The position numbers and the translations under genes are program-made. Below, in pieces: positions 1-8,900 of a stretch of 13,453 nt of DNA. Position 1 is the first letter of the stretch. The number at the start of each line of letters is the position of its first letter. The stretch is from Bacteroidales bacterium. GTDB lineage: Bacteria; Bacteroidota; Bacteroidia; Bacteroidales; VadinHA17. The DNA lies in the NCBI GenBank assembly GCA_003157055.1, contig PMIG01000017.1:1-13453 (forward strand), given 5' to 3'. The notes beneath the pieces are model-generated. The model searched no databases and was not told where the DNA came from. It saw nothing but the letters and a program-made list of their open reading frames with translations.

Positions 1-633
1 AACGATGCCCTGGGGCTTGAAGAATACTTTCAACTTGAAGGACTTGCTTACCGTTTAGTGCCGATTAAATCGGAAAATAAAAGCTGGGTGGAATACGGAA
101 GGATTGATCCGGATATCCTTTATCAGAATATGATGAAGAAATTTGCATGGGGCGGGGCAAATGACAAGAAAGCAGACATTGATTACAACCATAAGCGGAC
201 ACTTTTGGTGGTAAGGGCGCGGCTCAATTATGCAAAGCTGGCAAATGCGCTTTCGCGTGAAGGCAAGAATGAAAAGGCAGTTGAAGTGCTTGATTATTGC
301 ATGAAGACATTTCCTCTTGATATTATCCCATACGACCCATATGTTCCTGACCTGGTAGAAGGATATTTTAATGCAGGCGACACGGCGAAGGGGATAGAGA
401 TGACCCGTGCACTCTGCGACCATTATTATGAGCAGCTTAACTATTACATGAAACAAACCCCATATATAATCAGTTCTGCGGATTATGAGATTCAGTCGGC
501 AATCCAGTTTACATCAAGGGTGGCAAATATGTGTGCTGTTGCAGGAAAGGCCGACCTGGGAACTGAAATAAACAAGAAGCTGGAGGATTATTATGCAGCT
601 TATATAGGAATACAAAAGAAACTTAAGCAGTAA
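1..633 (+). CDS. DUF2723 family membrane protein, C-terminal part (5' truncated by window)
   Basis: The frame is open from base 1 to a TAA at 631-633, giving the last 210 residues of a larger protein. The opening stretch (Gly-Leu-Glu-Glu-Tyr-Phe-Gln-Leu-Glu-Gly-Leu-Ala-Tyr-Arg-Leu) matches what I know of the C-terminal part of Bacteroidota DUF2723 proteins, which are usually about 1000 residues long with an N-terminal multi-membrane region. No membrane segment falls in the part seen here. It is soluble and helical, with TPR-like pairs around residues 70-105 (ANALSREGKNEKAVEVLDYC) and 118-150, so it is probably the extracytoplasmic tail. The family is thought to be related to membrane glycosyltransferases or protein O-mannosyltransferases, but the substrate is not known. 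The gene converges on the response regulator gene with only four bases between stop codons. The GTG at base 58 is internal, not the start. Confidence 0.85.
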   Translation, partial: NDALGLEEYFQLEGLAYRLVPIKSENKSWVEYGRIDPDILYQNMMKKFAWGGANDKKADIDYNHKRTLLVVRARLNYAKLANALSREGKNEKAVEVLDYCMKTFPLDIIPYDPYVPDLVEGYFNAGDTAKGIEMTRALCDHYYEQLNYYMKQTPYIISSADYEIQSAIQFTSRVANMCAVAGKADLGTEINKKLEDYYAAYIGIQKKLKQ

Positions 634-637
634 AAGA

Positions 638-1060
638 TCAGGATACCAGCGAGGTTGAAGGCTGATGCCATAGATATTTCTCAAGCAGGAAGAATATTTT
701 TTCAGGATAGATTGGCTTAAGCACATATTCATTGCATCCTGAAAGGTATGCCTCTGTTTTGCACTGTTCCGAAGAGTATGCCGTAAGCATGAGGACAGGA
801 ACATTCTTCCGGTCCTTGCGGAATACTCGCAGGCATTCGATTCCGTTGATAAGAGGAATCAGGAAATCCATGAAGACAATATCAATCTTAATGTCAGGCT
901 GGCTGATATAATCAACGAATTCTTTTCCGTTTCTGAAGATTGTGACATTTGCACCTGAACTTCTCAGGAGAGTTTCATAGTACCTTATCGAAGGAAGATC
1001 GTCCTCTACAATTACTATTGATTTATCGGAGATTTGTAAATCGTTGATATTCAGAACCAT
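638..1060 (-). CDS. Receiver-only (CheY-like) response regulator
   Basis: This 140-residue protein consists of one receiver domain and no output domain. The phosphorylation site is complete: the acidic cluster Glu19-Asp20-Asp21, phosphoacceptor Asp65 (in MDFLIP), the switch Thr93 (in LTAYS) and Lys115 (in LKPI). The first 13 residues precede the first beta strand. Single-domain receivers pass phosphate between partners or act by protein contact, in the cytoplasm. No histidine kinase lies in the window. The gene is divergent from the SpoIIE-type phosphatase gene, with 137 bases between the starts, a layout that suggests shared control and perhaps a shared pathway (inference). The ATG at 1060 is the only start that keeps the whole first strand. 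No Shine-Dalgarno is seen, which is normal for Bacteroidota. Confidence 0.93.
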   Translation of the reverse strand: MVLNINDLQISDKSIVIVEDDLPSIRYYETLLRSSGANVTIFRNGKEFVDYISQPDIKIDIVFMDFLIPLINGIECLRVFRKDRKNVPVLMLTAYSSEQCKTEAYLSGCNEYVLKPIYPEKIFFLLEKYLWHQPSTSLVS

Positions 1061-1197
1061 TTTTCAGCTTGTGAAAAGTTGCATAAATTTACTATAAGAT
1101 AATTTCCCAGTATTGCATCAAACCTGCAGTTATTAACAATTTATCAACATTAATTGCAGCCAGATTCAAACTGAGATTTGTTTAACTGAATAAAAAT
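1061..1197. promoter_or_regulatory. Divergent intergenic region between response regulator and SpoIIE-type phosphatase
   Basis: These AT-rich 137 bases must carry the start signals for both divergent genes unless transcription enters from further away. I found no convincing TTTG-N19/21-TAnnTTTG promoter on either strand. The closest is TAAATTTA on the minus strand near 1090, without a properly spaced -33 box. No operator-like palindrome stands out. Confidence 0.3.
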
Positions 1198-3120
1198 ATG
1201 CAATTTCGTAATAATAAATACCAGGAAATGATGAGGCAAAAAGGTTTAATAAAAGCAGTAATACTCTTTGCAGGGTTGTTTTTTACAGTTTCCGGATCAT
1301 TTGGCCAGGGGGGGTTTGACAACTCCACAAGAGCTGTCTATATCTTTGACATGGCAAAATATATTGATTACGGTCCCGGTTTTGCCGACTCATCTGTTTT
1401 CAAGATTGGGATACTCGATCCTACTTCGGAGTTGTTTTGGGAGATGGGAAACCTGGCAAAAACAAGGAAAACGATTCAGAACAAACCAATTCAGCTTGTT
1501 GCCTTCAGAAGCGAGGAAAAGATCCTGCATACGCAGGTTTTATATGTTAATAAAGTAAACGGATTCAATCTAAACAAGGTAAAAACAAAGTTGGAGGGAC
1601 ATCAGACGATGCTTATTACCGAGGGATATGAATTCCGCGAATCGATGATAAATTTTGTGGCCGTAAATGGCCATCCGAAATTCGAGGCAAATGAAGATCT
1701 TATCAAAAAAGCAGGGATGTCTGTAAACTCCAATTTCCTTGCTCAGGCAATCAAAACCAAGGAAGACTGGGAGAATCTTTTTGTGATAACCGATGCTGAT
1801 CTGACGGTTCAGAAGGAAACAGTAAAACAACAGCAGCTTGAGATCGAAAAGCAGAAAGCGGAAATTCTGAGGCAGAAAGTGCTTCTCGACAGTCTCGATA
1901 AGGAAATAACAGCCAAGGAGAAAACACTTCTTGAAAAACAGAAGGTACTTAATTTCCAGCTTGTCCAGATAAACAAGCAAAAGGGCGAGATTACTACCCA
2001 GAAGCAGACCATAGTTGTTCAGCAGGAGTCCGTCAAAGTACAACAAGATACGCTGGCCAGGCAGAAGGAAAAGATCTCTTCTCAGATATCAATGATCGAT
2101 GGTCAGCTTAAGAAGATTGGCGAGCAGGAGGGGAAAATCAAAATTCAGCTTGCCACCCTGGAAAAACAAAAGCTTATCCTCTATTTTGTAATTCTTGCGC
2201 TGCTTCTTGTAAGCTTCCTGGGATACTATATCTACAGGGGCTATAAAATCAAGAAGGAGGCCAACATAAGGCTTGAGGAAAAGAACAGGATAATTTCCAT
2301 GCAGAAGGACGAAATAGAGCAGCAACGCGACCTTGCCGAAGCGCAGCGCGACCAGATTGCCTATCAGAAGAAGCATATCACCGATTCAATTATGTATGCC
2401 AAGCGTATACAGACGGCAATTATTCCATCACTCGAGCTTTTCAGCGACAAGCTTGAGCATTTCGTTCTTTATAAACCACTGGCTATTGTGAGCGGCGATT
2501 TTTACTGGGTAAGCTCGCAGGGGAACAAGCAGATTATTATTTCGGCCGATTGTACCGGGCATGGCGTTCCTGGTGCATTTATGAGCATGCTGGGAGTAAC
2601 TATGCTTAATGAAATTGTGAACGGCAAGCATATCCTGATGCCCGACCAGATTATTGAAAACCTGCGTGAAGGAGTCATCAAATCGTTGAAGCAGGTTGCT
2701 GATGAGGAATCTATAAAGGATGGTATGGATATCGCTGTCTGCGTAATCGATTTTGATGAGAATATTCTCTGGTATGCCGGGGCAAATAACCCGCTATACC
2801 TTGTACGCAAGGGTGAACTTATACATTACCGGGCCGATAAGATGCCGGCATCAATCCATTACAGGATGCTGCCCTTTACGCTTCATAAAATTGAACTCCA
2901 GAAGGGTGATGCGTTCTATATCTTCTCCGATGGATATTCCGACCAGTTTGGAGGACCCAACCAGAAGAAATTCATGTCAAATCAGCTCAGGGAAACACTT
3001 GTAGCAATGGAGGGAATGCCAATGCTGAAGCAGGGGGAAAGATTAAATGAGATATTTGAAGAGTGGCGAGGCGACAGCCCTCAGGTAGATGATGTAACCT
3101 TAATCGGGGTCCGTTACTAA
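1198..3120 (+). CDS. YfiR-like sensor / coiled coil / SpoIIE-type PP2C serine phosphatase
   Basis: This 640-residue membrane protein has five parts in order: a signal peptide (hydrophobic residues 18-33, likely cleavage after Gly36); a YfiR-like (DUF4154) domain at about 44-185, opening with RAVYIFDMAKYIDY; a Gln/Lys-rich coiled coil at about 203-324; a membrane helix at 326-345; and a second coiled coil (352-392) leading into a SpoIIE/PP2C domain (about 395-640). The PP2C metal ligands are visible: Asp434 in SGDFYW, Asp451 in ADCTGHG, Asp578 in FSDGYSD and Asp632 in VDDVT. The sensor and first coiled coil should be periplasmic and the phosphatase cytoplasmic. PP2C domains of this type dephosphorylate Ser/Thr, classically on anti-sigma-factor antagonists, but no such partner is in the window. 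Met11 or Met12 are alternative starts that would give a tidier signal peptide. It is divergent from a receiver-only regulator. Confidence 0.92.
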   Translation: MQFRNNKYQEMMRQKGLIKAVILFAGLFFTVSGSFGQGGFDNSTRAVYIFDMAKYIDYGPGFADSSVFKIGILDPTSELFWEMGNLAKTRKTIQNKPIQLVAFRSEEKILHTQVLYVNKVNGFNLNKVKTKLEGHQTMLITEGYEFRESMINFVAVNGHPKFEANEDLIKKAGMSVNSNFLAQAIKTKEDWENLFVITDADLTVQKETVKQQQLEIEKQKAEILRQKVLLDSLDKEITAKEKTLLEKQKVLNFQLVQINKQKGEITTQKQTIVVQQESVKVQQDTLARQKEKISSQISMIDGQLKKIGEQEGKIKIQLATLEKQKLILYFVILALLLVSFLGYYIYRGYKIKKEANIRLEEKNRIISMQKDEIEQQRDLAEAQRDQIAYQKKHITDSIMYAKRIQTAIIPSLELFSDKLEHFVLYKPLAIVSGDFYWVSSQGNKQIIISADCTGHGVPGAFMSMLGVTMLNEIVNGKHILMPDQIIENLREGVIKSLKQVADEESIKDGMDIAVCVIDFDENILWYAGANNPLYLVRKGELIHYRADKMPASIHYRMLPFTLHKIELQKGDAFYIFSDGYSDQFGGPNQKKFMSNQLRETLVAMEGMPMLKQGERLNEIFEEWRGDSPQVDDVTLIGVRY

Positions 3121-3341
3121 TTACATTCCCACTTTGTAGTGGTATTACCAATTGTAACAGGGTCAAGAGCCTCAAGGGCAATAAGCTCAGCTCCGCAATA
3201 TTCCTGATCGCTCTGTACATCATGATCATAAACTCCGTTTACATAAGCTACCTGCTTGCAGGTTTTGCAGGTTTTTGTACAGGAAGTAAAAGCACAGGCA
3301 ATAAAAACCAGGGCTGCGGCAAATAATAATTTCTTTTTCAT
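3117..3341 (-). CDS. Small four-cysteine lipoprotein
   Basis: This 74-residue protein has a lipoprotein signal: MKKK, a hydrophobic stretch and a lipobox ending in Phe-Thr-Ser-Cys21. The mature part of about 54 residues has Cys25 and Cys28 (CKTC), Cys49 (EYCG) and Cys73 near the end (KWECN). These four cysteines could form two disulfides or a metal site. I recall similar short CKTC...EYCG...KWEC lipoproteins in Bacteroidota without a known function. Its TAG stop overlaps the TAA of the phosphatase gene within CTAA at 3117-3120, so the two genes converge with no room for a terminator. A -7 promoter box lies about 20 bases upstream of the start, which supports a real gene. Confidence 0.82.
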   Translation of the reverse strand: MKKKLLFAAALVFIACAFTSCTKTCKTCKQVAYVNGVYDHDVQSDQEYCGAELIALEALDPVTIGNTTTKWECN

Positions 3342-3360
3342 TTTGATCAGGTTTTCAGTT

Positions 3361-3368
3361 CAAAATTA
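3361..3368 (-). promoter_or_regulatory. Bacteroidota-type -7 box for the small lipoprotein
   Basis: On the minus strand this reads TAATTTTG, an exact fit to the Bacteroidota -7 consensus TAnnTTTG, and its 3' end is about 20 bases upstream of the lipoprotein ATG at 3341. The -33 element is poor: the best T-rich match (GTTT) is 18 bases upstream. It is therefore a candidate promoter with one good half. Confidence 0.4.
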
Positions 3369-3422
3369 ATAAACTCTTTTGTATTAAAACGTTTTTATAT
3401 CAAAAAGGTTGCTTAAATATTA

Positions 3423-3585
3423 AATATGACTATCGGATATCAATAATAAAACAAAATTAGTGCTTGAAAATCAATTATTTGCCCCAGCCCTAAAGGGAGT
3501 AATTGATTTTCTTCGCACCCTTTAGGGTATGGGGCAAACGAAGAAAATCAACACAAGCATGTTATTGATTACCGATACTCATATT
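3423..3585. repeat. Composite imperfect palindrome, REP- or MITE-like
   Basis: About 163 non-coding bases form nested inverted repeats. The outer arms (3423-3446 and 3563-3585) share AATATGA, ATCGG and ATCAATAA. GCTTG (3462-3466) pairs with CAAGC (3554-3558). The core arms GCCCCAGCCCTAAAGGG (3481-3497) and CCCTTTAGGGTATGGGGC (3518-3535) match except for one added base and one mismatch. The loop sequence can also pair outward: 3500-3511 is the exact complement of 3466-3477, and 3503-3515 of 3539-3551. A single strand could thus fold either as one long hairpin or as two side-by-side hairpins. No open frame or transposase is inside. It fills most of the 335-base gap between the lipoprotein and the small membrane protein; nothing else of note is seen there beyond the candidate promoters. 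Confidence 0.75.
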
Positions 3586-3596
3586 ATTACTTTTTG
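3565..3596 (+). promoter_or_regulatory. Weak candidate promoter for the small membrane protein
   Basis: TTG at 3565-3567 is followed after 20 bases by TACTTTTTG (3588-3596), which resembles the Bacteroidota -7 box TAnnTTTG but has one extra T. It would start transcription about 75 bases before the ATG at 3677. Its -33 part lies inside the right arm of the palindromic repeat. Confidence 0.25.
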
Positions 3597-3676
3597 AACA
3601 ATCAATGCATCAATTCGTTAAATTAGCAGTCATTACAACAGGAATGAAAAAATAAAAACGATTAAAAATAAACGTC

Positions 3677-4069
3677 ATGGAAGAAAATGTTGTAAAAGAA
3701 TCGAAAATGAGGAAGCACGTCACCGTTGTCGGGGCGATACATATAGGCTTTGGGACAATTGGCCTGATCGGGGCTATCGCTATCTTCTTCGCACTGAATT
3801 TTGCAAAGGGGATGGTGGGTGACGATGATGTAGCGCAGACTGTGGTCGGATTTCTCTCCATCAGCTTGCCATTGCTGGTGGGATTCATGTCAACCCTTGG
3901 CCTTGTCGGAGGAATCGGACTTCTATCTTACCAATCATGGGCCAGGTTTCTGGTGATCGTTGTGGCTGCCCTTGGCTGTCTCAATATCCCCATTGGAACA
4001 CTAAAGGGGGTCTACTCACTGTGGGTTCTCCTGCAGGATGATACAATTGCTCTGTTCAAAAAGAATTAA
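3677..4069 (+). CDS. Small integral membrane protein, unknown function
   Basis: This 130-residue protein is dominated by hydrophobic stretches at about 15-40, 55-83 and 91-118. The middle one is long enough to be two helices, giving three or four membrane spans. A short charged N-terminus (MEENVVKESKMRKH) and a charged tail (DDTIALFKKN) flank them. The end (QSWAR near residue 86, then PIGTLKGVYSLWVLL) resembles the closing part of many small four-helix bacterial membrane proteins of unknown function. No catalytic or transport motif is visible. The gene stands alone between a palindromic repeat and an intrinsic terminator, so it is probably monocistronic. The start was chosen as the first ATG in frame; the preceding bases are A-rich, as is usual in this phylum. 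Confidence 0.78.
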   Translation: MEENVVKESKMRKHVTVVGAIHIGFGTIGLIGAIAIFFALNFAKGMVGDDDVAQTVVGFLSISLPLLVGFMSTLGLVGGIGLLSYQSWARFLVIVVAALGCLNIPIGTLKGVYSLWVLLQDDTIALFKKN

Positions 4070-4093
4070 AACCAAATTAACGGTTTAAGGTAT

Positions 4094-4124
4094 AGCCGGC
4101 TCACAAGCCGGCTTTTCTTTTTTT
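4094..4124 (+). terminator. Intrinsic terminator after the small membrane protein gene
   Basis: A perfect 8-base-pair stem, AGCCGGCT-CACA-AGCCGGCT (4094-4113), is followed by an interrupted T-tract (TTTCTTTTTTT). It begins 24 bases after the stop codon at 4069 and is the clearest intrinsic terminator in the window. Confidence 0.93.
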
Positions 4125-4132
4125 GATATTAA

Positions 4133-4164
4133 TTTGACATGCTCTTGAGGAATATATAATTTTA
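4133..4164 (+). promoter_or_regulatory. Bacteroidota-type promoter for ettA
   Basis: TTTG (4133-4136), a 20-base spacer and TAATTTTA (4157-4164) match the Bacteroidota pattern TTTG-N19/21-TAnnTTTG with one mismatch in the last base. It sits between the preceding terminator and the ettA ATG at 4182, which predicts a short leader of roughly 10-13 bases. Confidence 0.65.
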
Positions 4165-4181
4165 GAAAAAATCAGAACCAG

Positions 4182-5864
4182 ATGGCTGACGACAACAAGA
4201 TTATCTTTTCGATGTACCAGGTGGGGAAGACATTCCCTCCTCACCGACAGGTGCTTAAGGATATTTCCCTTTCTTTCTTCCTTGGAGCGAAGATCGGCAT
4301 TATAGGACTGAACGGCTCGGGAAAATCAACCCTTATGAAAATAATTGCCGGAGTCGAAAAGGAGTTCCAGGGAGAAGTGACCTTTCTTCCGGGCTATTCC
4401 ATAGGATTCCTTCCGCAGGATCCGCTTATCGATGATACACGTACTGTCCGCGAGATTGTTGAGGAGGGATTACAGGAGATCATGGACCTGATAAAGGAAT
4501 ATGAAAAGATAAATGTCAGCTTCAGCGAACCGGAGGTATATGAAAACCCGGATAAGATGCAGCGCCTTATGGACAGGCAGGCGGTTCTGCAGGAGAAGAT
4601 CGATTACCACGATGGCTGGAACATTGAACATAAGCTCGAGCGGGCCATGGATGCGCTCCGCTGCCCCGAAAGCAATGCCAGGGCAAATGTTCTTTCAGGA
4701 GGCGAAAGAAGGCGCGTGGCTCTTTGCCGGCTGCTGCTGCGTCAGCCCGACATTCTTCTTCTCGATGAACCCACCAACCACCTCGACGCAGAATCGGTGC
4801 AATGGCTCGAAACAACTCTTAAGCAATATCATGGAACGGTAATATGTATAACCCACGACAGGTATTTCCTCGATAATGTAGCGGGATGGATTCTCGAGCT
4901 CGACCGCGGTGAGGGCATTCCCTGGAAAGGCAACTATTCCTCCTGGCTCGAACAGAAGGCAAAGAGGCTCGCGGCTGAGGAGAAGGGCAACGTAAAAAGA
5001 AAAAGGATACTTGAACGCGAGCTTGAGTGGGTCCGGATGTCACCAAGTGCGCGACGTGCAAAATCAAAAGCCAGACTTGGCGCATACGAAAATCTTCTGA
5101 ATCAGGATGTGAAGCAGAAGGAGGATAAGCTTGAGATCTTTATTCCCAACGGCCCGAGGCTCGGCGATAAAGTCATCAGGGCATCAAAAGTGGCCAAATC
5201 CTTTGGCGACAAACTGCTTTTTGAGGATCTTGATTTCAGCCTTCCTCCAAACGGAATCGTAGGAGTAATTGGAGCAAACGGCGCAGGAAAAACAACTCTC
5301 TTTAGGATGATAATGGGTCAGGAGGCAGCCTCTAAAGGTAAATTTGAGATCGGCGATACTGTTTCTCTTGGGTATGTCGACCAGGCACATCAGGATATCG
5401 ATCCGGCAAAGACGGTCTATGAAGTCATTTCAGGCGGACAGCAGGATATTATGGTGGGAAACCGTCTCGTGAATGCAAGGGCTTATGTTGCAAGGTTCAA
5501 TTTTACCGGCGCCGACCAGGAGAAGAAATGCGGCGTGCTATCAGGCGGAGAACGAAACAGGCTCCACCTGGCACTCACTCTTAAGTCGGGAGCAAACGTC
5601 CTTCTCCTCGATGAGCCCACAAACGACATAGATGTTAACACCTTAAGAGCTCTTGAAGAAGGTCTTGAAAACTTTGCCGGTTGCGCTGTTATAATCTCTC
5701 ACGACAGATGGTTTCTCGACAGGGTCTCGACTCATATGCTTGCATTTGAGGGCAATTCAAAGGTTGTCTGGTTCGAAGGAAGCTATTCCGATTATGAGGA
5801 GAACTTTAAAAAACGCGTTGCCGATACAACTCCGGTCAGAATTAAATATAAAAAACTGGCCTGA
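4182..5864 (+). CDS. ettA: Energy-dependent translational throttle protein EttA (ABC-F ATPase)
   Basis: This 560-residue soluble protein has two ABC ATPase domains and no membrane segment, matching the usual EttA length of about 555. Domain 1 has Walker A GLNGSGKST (42-50), signature LSGGE (171-175) and Walker B LLLDEP with Asp195/Glu196. Domain 2 has Walker A GANGAGKTT (364-372), LSGGE (453-457) and Asp477/Glu478. The linker around 255-315 carries ELEWVRMSPSARRAKSKARL, the hallmark of the EttA P-site-tRNA interaction region, which separates it from Uup and other ABC-F proteins. In E. coli, EttA binds the ribosomal E site and gates entry into elongation according to the ATP/ADP ratio. All nucleotide-binding motifs look intact. 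It has its own promoter and is cut off upstream by a terminator. No terminator is seen in the 86 bases before the next gene. Confidence 0.97.
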   Translation: MADDNKIIFSMYQVGKTFPPHRQVLKDISLSFFLGAKIGIIGLNGSGKSTLMKIIAGVEKEFQGEVTFLPGYSIGFLPQDPLIDDTRTVREIVEEGLQEIMDLIKEYEKINVSFSEPEVYENPDKMQRLMDRQAVLQEKIDYHDGWNIEHKLERAMDALRCPESNARANVLSGGERRRVALCRLLLRQPDILLLDEPTNHLDAESVQWLETTLKQYHGTVICITHDRYFLDNVAGWILELDRGEGIPWKGNYSSWLEQKAKRLAAEEKGNVKRKRILERELEWVRMSPSARRAKSKARLGAYENLLNQDVKQKEDKLEIFIPNGPRLGDKVIRASKVAKSFGDKLLFEDLDFSLPPNGIVGVIGANGAGKTTLFRMIMGQEAASKGKFEIGDTVSLGYVDQAHQDIDPAKTVYEVISGGQQDIMVGNRLVNARAYVARFNFTGADQEKKCGVLSGGERNRLHLALTLKSGANVLLLDEPTNDIDVNTLRALEEGLENFAGCAVIISHDRWFLDRVSTHMLAFEGNSKVVWFEGSYSDYEENFKKRVADTTPVRIKYKKLA

Positions 5865-5876
5865 TCAATACACGAT

Positions 5877-5905
5877 CGCACGACCCAAAGGAGGGCAAGA
5901 GTGCG
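5877..5905 (+). other. Possible hairpin in the ettA-caspase intergenic gap
   Basis: CGCAC (5877-5881) can pair with GTGCG (5901-5905), and CCC (5884-5886) with GGG (5893-5895) inside it. It lies in the 86-base gap between ettA and the WD40-caspase gene. No T-tract follows, so it does not look like an intrinsic terminator. It may be an RNA structure in the leader of the next gene, or chance. Confidence 0.25.
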
Positions 5906-5950
5906 GGAGAGCATGACGAAGATGATTGTTAAATAAATAACAGTAAATAA

Positions 5951-8900
5951 ATGAAGCTCTGTTTCATAAGAAATGTTCCACGGAAAATGAACTCGCGCGC
6001 TCTATGTCTTTTGGTCCTCATGTCAGTGCAGGCTGTGACAAGAGGGCAGGAAATTGAAACGGTTGTCCAGGCGGGCCATTATGCTGCAGTTACTGCAGTT
6101 TGCTATAGTCCCGATGGAAAATTCATTGCAACTGGAAGCGCCGATAAGACAATAATCCTATGGCGAAGCTCCGACGGTAAAGAGATTCGTTCATTCAGGG
6201 GAAGTGCTTCCGGGATCAAGTATCTCGAATTCAGCAAGGCAGGGACCGGTATCCTTTCACTCGGAGATGACGGAACATGCATCGCCTGGGATGTGATGAC
6301 CGGGAAACAGATTAATAGGATAAATACTGACGGCAGAAAATTCACCTGCGCATCATTCAGCCCCGACGGCTTACAGATTGTTACAGGGAGCCTCAGGTCA
6401 GGGATGTCGGTCTGGGATCTTCAGTCCGGCGGGGAAAGAATGAATCTGGTTCCGGTTCCTTCAGATCTTTATTCCGAAAAGGGATTTGATTACCCGGAAA
6501 CGGGAACCATTGCCTTCAGCAATGACGGACAGTTCATCCTTGCCGGATCGGGCGACAATACCGCAATCCTTTTTGATGGCAAAAGCGGTAAGGAAATAAG
6601 AAAATTCAAAAAGACCTTCTCGACCTGCACATCATGCATAACAGACGCGGCAATAACACCCGACAATAAATATGTTCTTCTTACATGCTCGGATTCCATT
6701 AAAATGTTTGACCGGGCCAACGGGACTCTGATAAGAGAGTTTTATGGTCAGGGCTCGCCTGAAAAAATATCTGTCAGCACAGACAACAGGTATGTCTATG
6801 GGATCGAATATGGCACGGCAGAGGCTTGGGACCTCAAATCAGGCAAGCTGGTAATTAAGGCAGGCGATTATTCCGACAACAAGGTGCTTGCTGCTGCTAT
6901 CAGCCCTGATGGTAAACAGATATTGACAGGAGGAGAAAAAAGAGTAGCGGAAGCATGGGATTTTGGATCAGGGAAAAAGGTAATGACACTTAAGGGGTAC
7001 TTAAACCAGGTCGATGAAAGGATCCTTACAAACTCATACATGTATTGGGCCGCCCTGGTGAATGAAGCGAAGCTGAGTCCCGACGGACGATTTATTGCTG
7101 TGGGACGGACTGGCAATAATGCAAAGCTTATTGATTTTAAAACAGGCAAGGTGTTTAAAACACTTCGCGGGCACAATGGCATGGTCATAAGTCTTAATTT
7201 TAGCAAAGACGGGAAATATCTTGCCACCGGAGGCCTCGACGGCAAGGCAATAGTCTGGAATGTTGAAACAGGAGATACCGTCAGAACCATACGGTTTCCT
7301 GACGAAAATAATGCAATATTCTCAGTCGACATAAGTCCAGATGACAACATGCTGGCAACTGCCGACTGGGGAGGCTATGTAATTATCTGGGATATAAAAA
7401 CAGGGAAAAGCATTCAGGCTGTTTCTCCGCACGAAAAGACAGCAGTTTACCAGGTAAGGTTCTCGCCGAATGGAATCTACTTCATTTCGGCCGGGCTCGA
7501 CAAGAGGCTTACTATGACGGAAATTGATACGGGCGAAGAGATACGTGTTTTTACCGGGCATACCGAGCTTGTAAATTCAATAAATTTCAACCCCGGGGGC
7601 GATAAGATCATAACTGCAGGATGGGACGGCACCGTTAGAGTGTGGGATTTCATGTCGGGGATTCAGGTGCTAAAGATCAAAGCACACCAGGGGGGAGTCT
7701 ATAATGCGAAGTATGATGCTTCCGGCAAGTATATAGTTTCGGGAGGAGATGACTTTCTTGTTAAGGAATGGGATGCTTCGACAGGCAGTCTGGTATGCGA
7801 ACTGGCAGGTCACCAGGGAGGTGTCGGAGACGTAAATATAACGAGCGATCTTAAATACATTATCTCAGGAAGCCGCGACGGGACGATCAGGATATGGAAC
7901 GTTTCGGAGAAACGGGAAATGGTATCCATGACTTTTCTGAACGAAAACGACTGGTTCATCAGGAACCCCGGAGGCTATTTCGATGCCTCGGAAGGGGCCT
8001 TTAATTCAATATCGTTTGTGAAAGGAACAGAGCTTTATTCCATAAGCCAGTTCTTTAACGAGTTCTACCGCCCTGGGCTATATGCCGAGAGCTTTGGAGA
8101 GAACGAAACATCATTCAGGCAGAACGTTTCAGGTGCAATTGATAAATTTCCTCCCCCTTCAGTCGAGATAGTTCTGCCGGAGAAGGGAACCATTGCCGAC
8201 AATTCCATTATTACTTTCATGGTAAAAGTCACAAATAACGGAGGTGGAGTTAAAGAGCTGAAGGTAATGCAAAACGGGAAGAGACAGGATGTTGATGCAT
8301 CGGATCTCCAGCGGATGACGAAGGCTGGGCAATATGCAATGAAGACATTCGAACTCAATCTTGTCCCGGGGCAGAATGAAATATCGGTTTCTGCATTCAG
8401 CAACGGGGAGATTGAATCGGCTCAGGTAACAGCCGATGTCGCTTACAAGGGTATTCAGAAAACATCTGATTGCTATGTCTTAAGCGTGGGGATAAACAAA
8501 TACGAGAATGATAACATGAATCTTTCCTATGCGAGGGCAGATGCTCAGGCATTTTCATCTTTTATTGACTCAAAGGGGGAAAAGCTCTTCAATAAGATAC
8601 ATTCATATACCCTTTTCGACAAGGATGCCACAAAAGCCAGGGTACTGGCGCTCCTTGACGAGATCACAAAGACGATGAAGAAGGAAGATGTATTCATCTT
8701 CTTTTATGCGGGGCATGGCAGCATTGAGAATAATGTTTTCTACTTTATAACGTCTGAGATTACGGGAATGTACCAGGATGACAAGCTTAAAAATGCCCTG
8801 AGCGTAACTGAAATGCAGGAAAAATTCAGGATGCTTCCGGCGCTTAAGCAGGTGGCATTCATCGATGCCTGCCAGTCAGGGGCATCGGTTGAGGCACTTG

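Noticed and set aside
1570..2046. A 158-codon open frame on the minus strand opposite the phosphatase gene.
   Set aside because: It lies wholly opposite the Gln/Lys-rich coiled coil, where repeated CAG/AAG codons leave the other strand free of stops; its product is a Leu/Phe-rich run with no domain.
6868..7350. Open frames on the minus strand within the caspase gene, with repeated Pro-Ser-Gly-Leu motifs.
   Set aside because: The motifs are the complement of the recurring Ser-Pro-Asp-Gly-Lys codons of the WD40 repeats, so these are shadows of the real gene.
5951..7960. Regularly spaced similar DNA segments that might suggest a repeat array or CRISPR.
   Set aside because: They are in-frame WD40 units of about 44 codons with variable sequence and no identical direct repeats.
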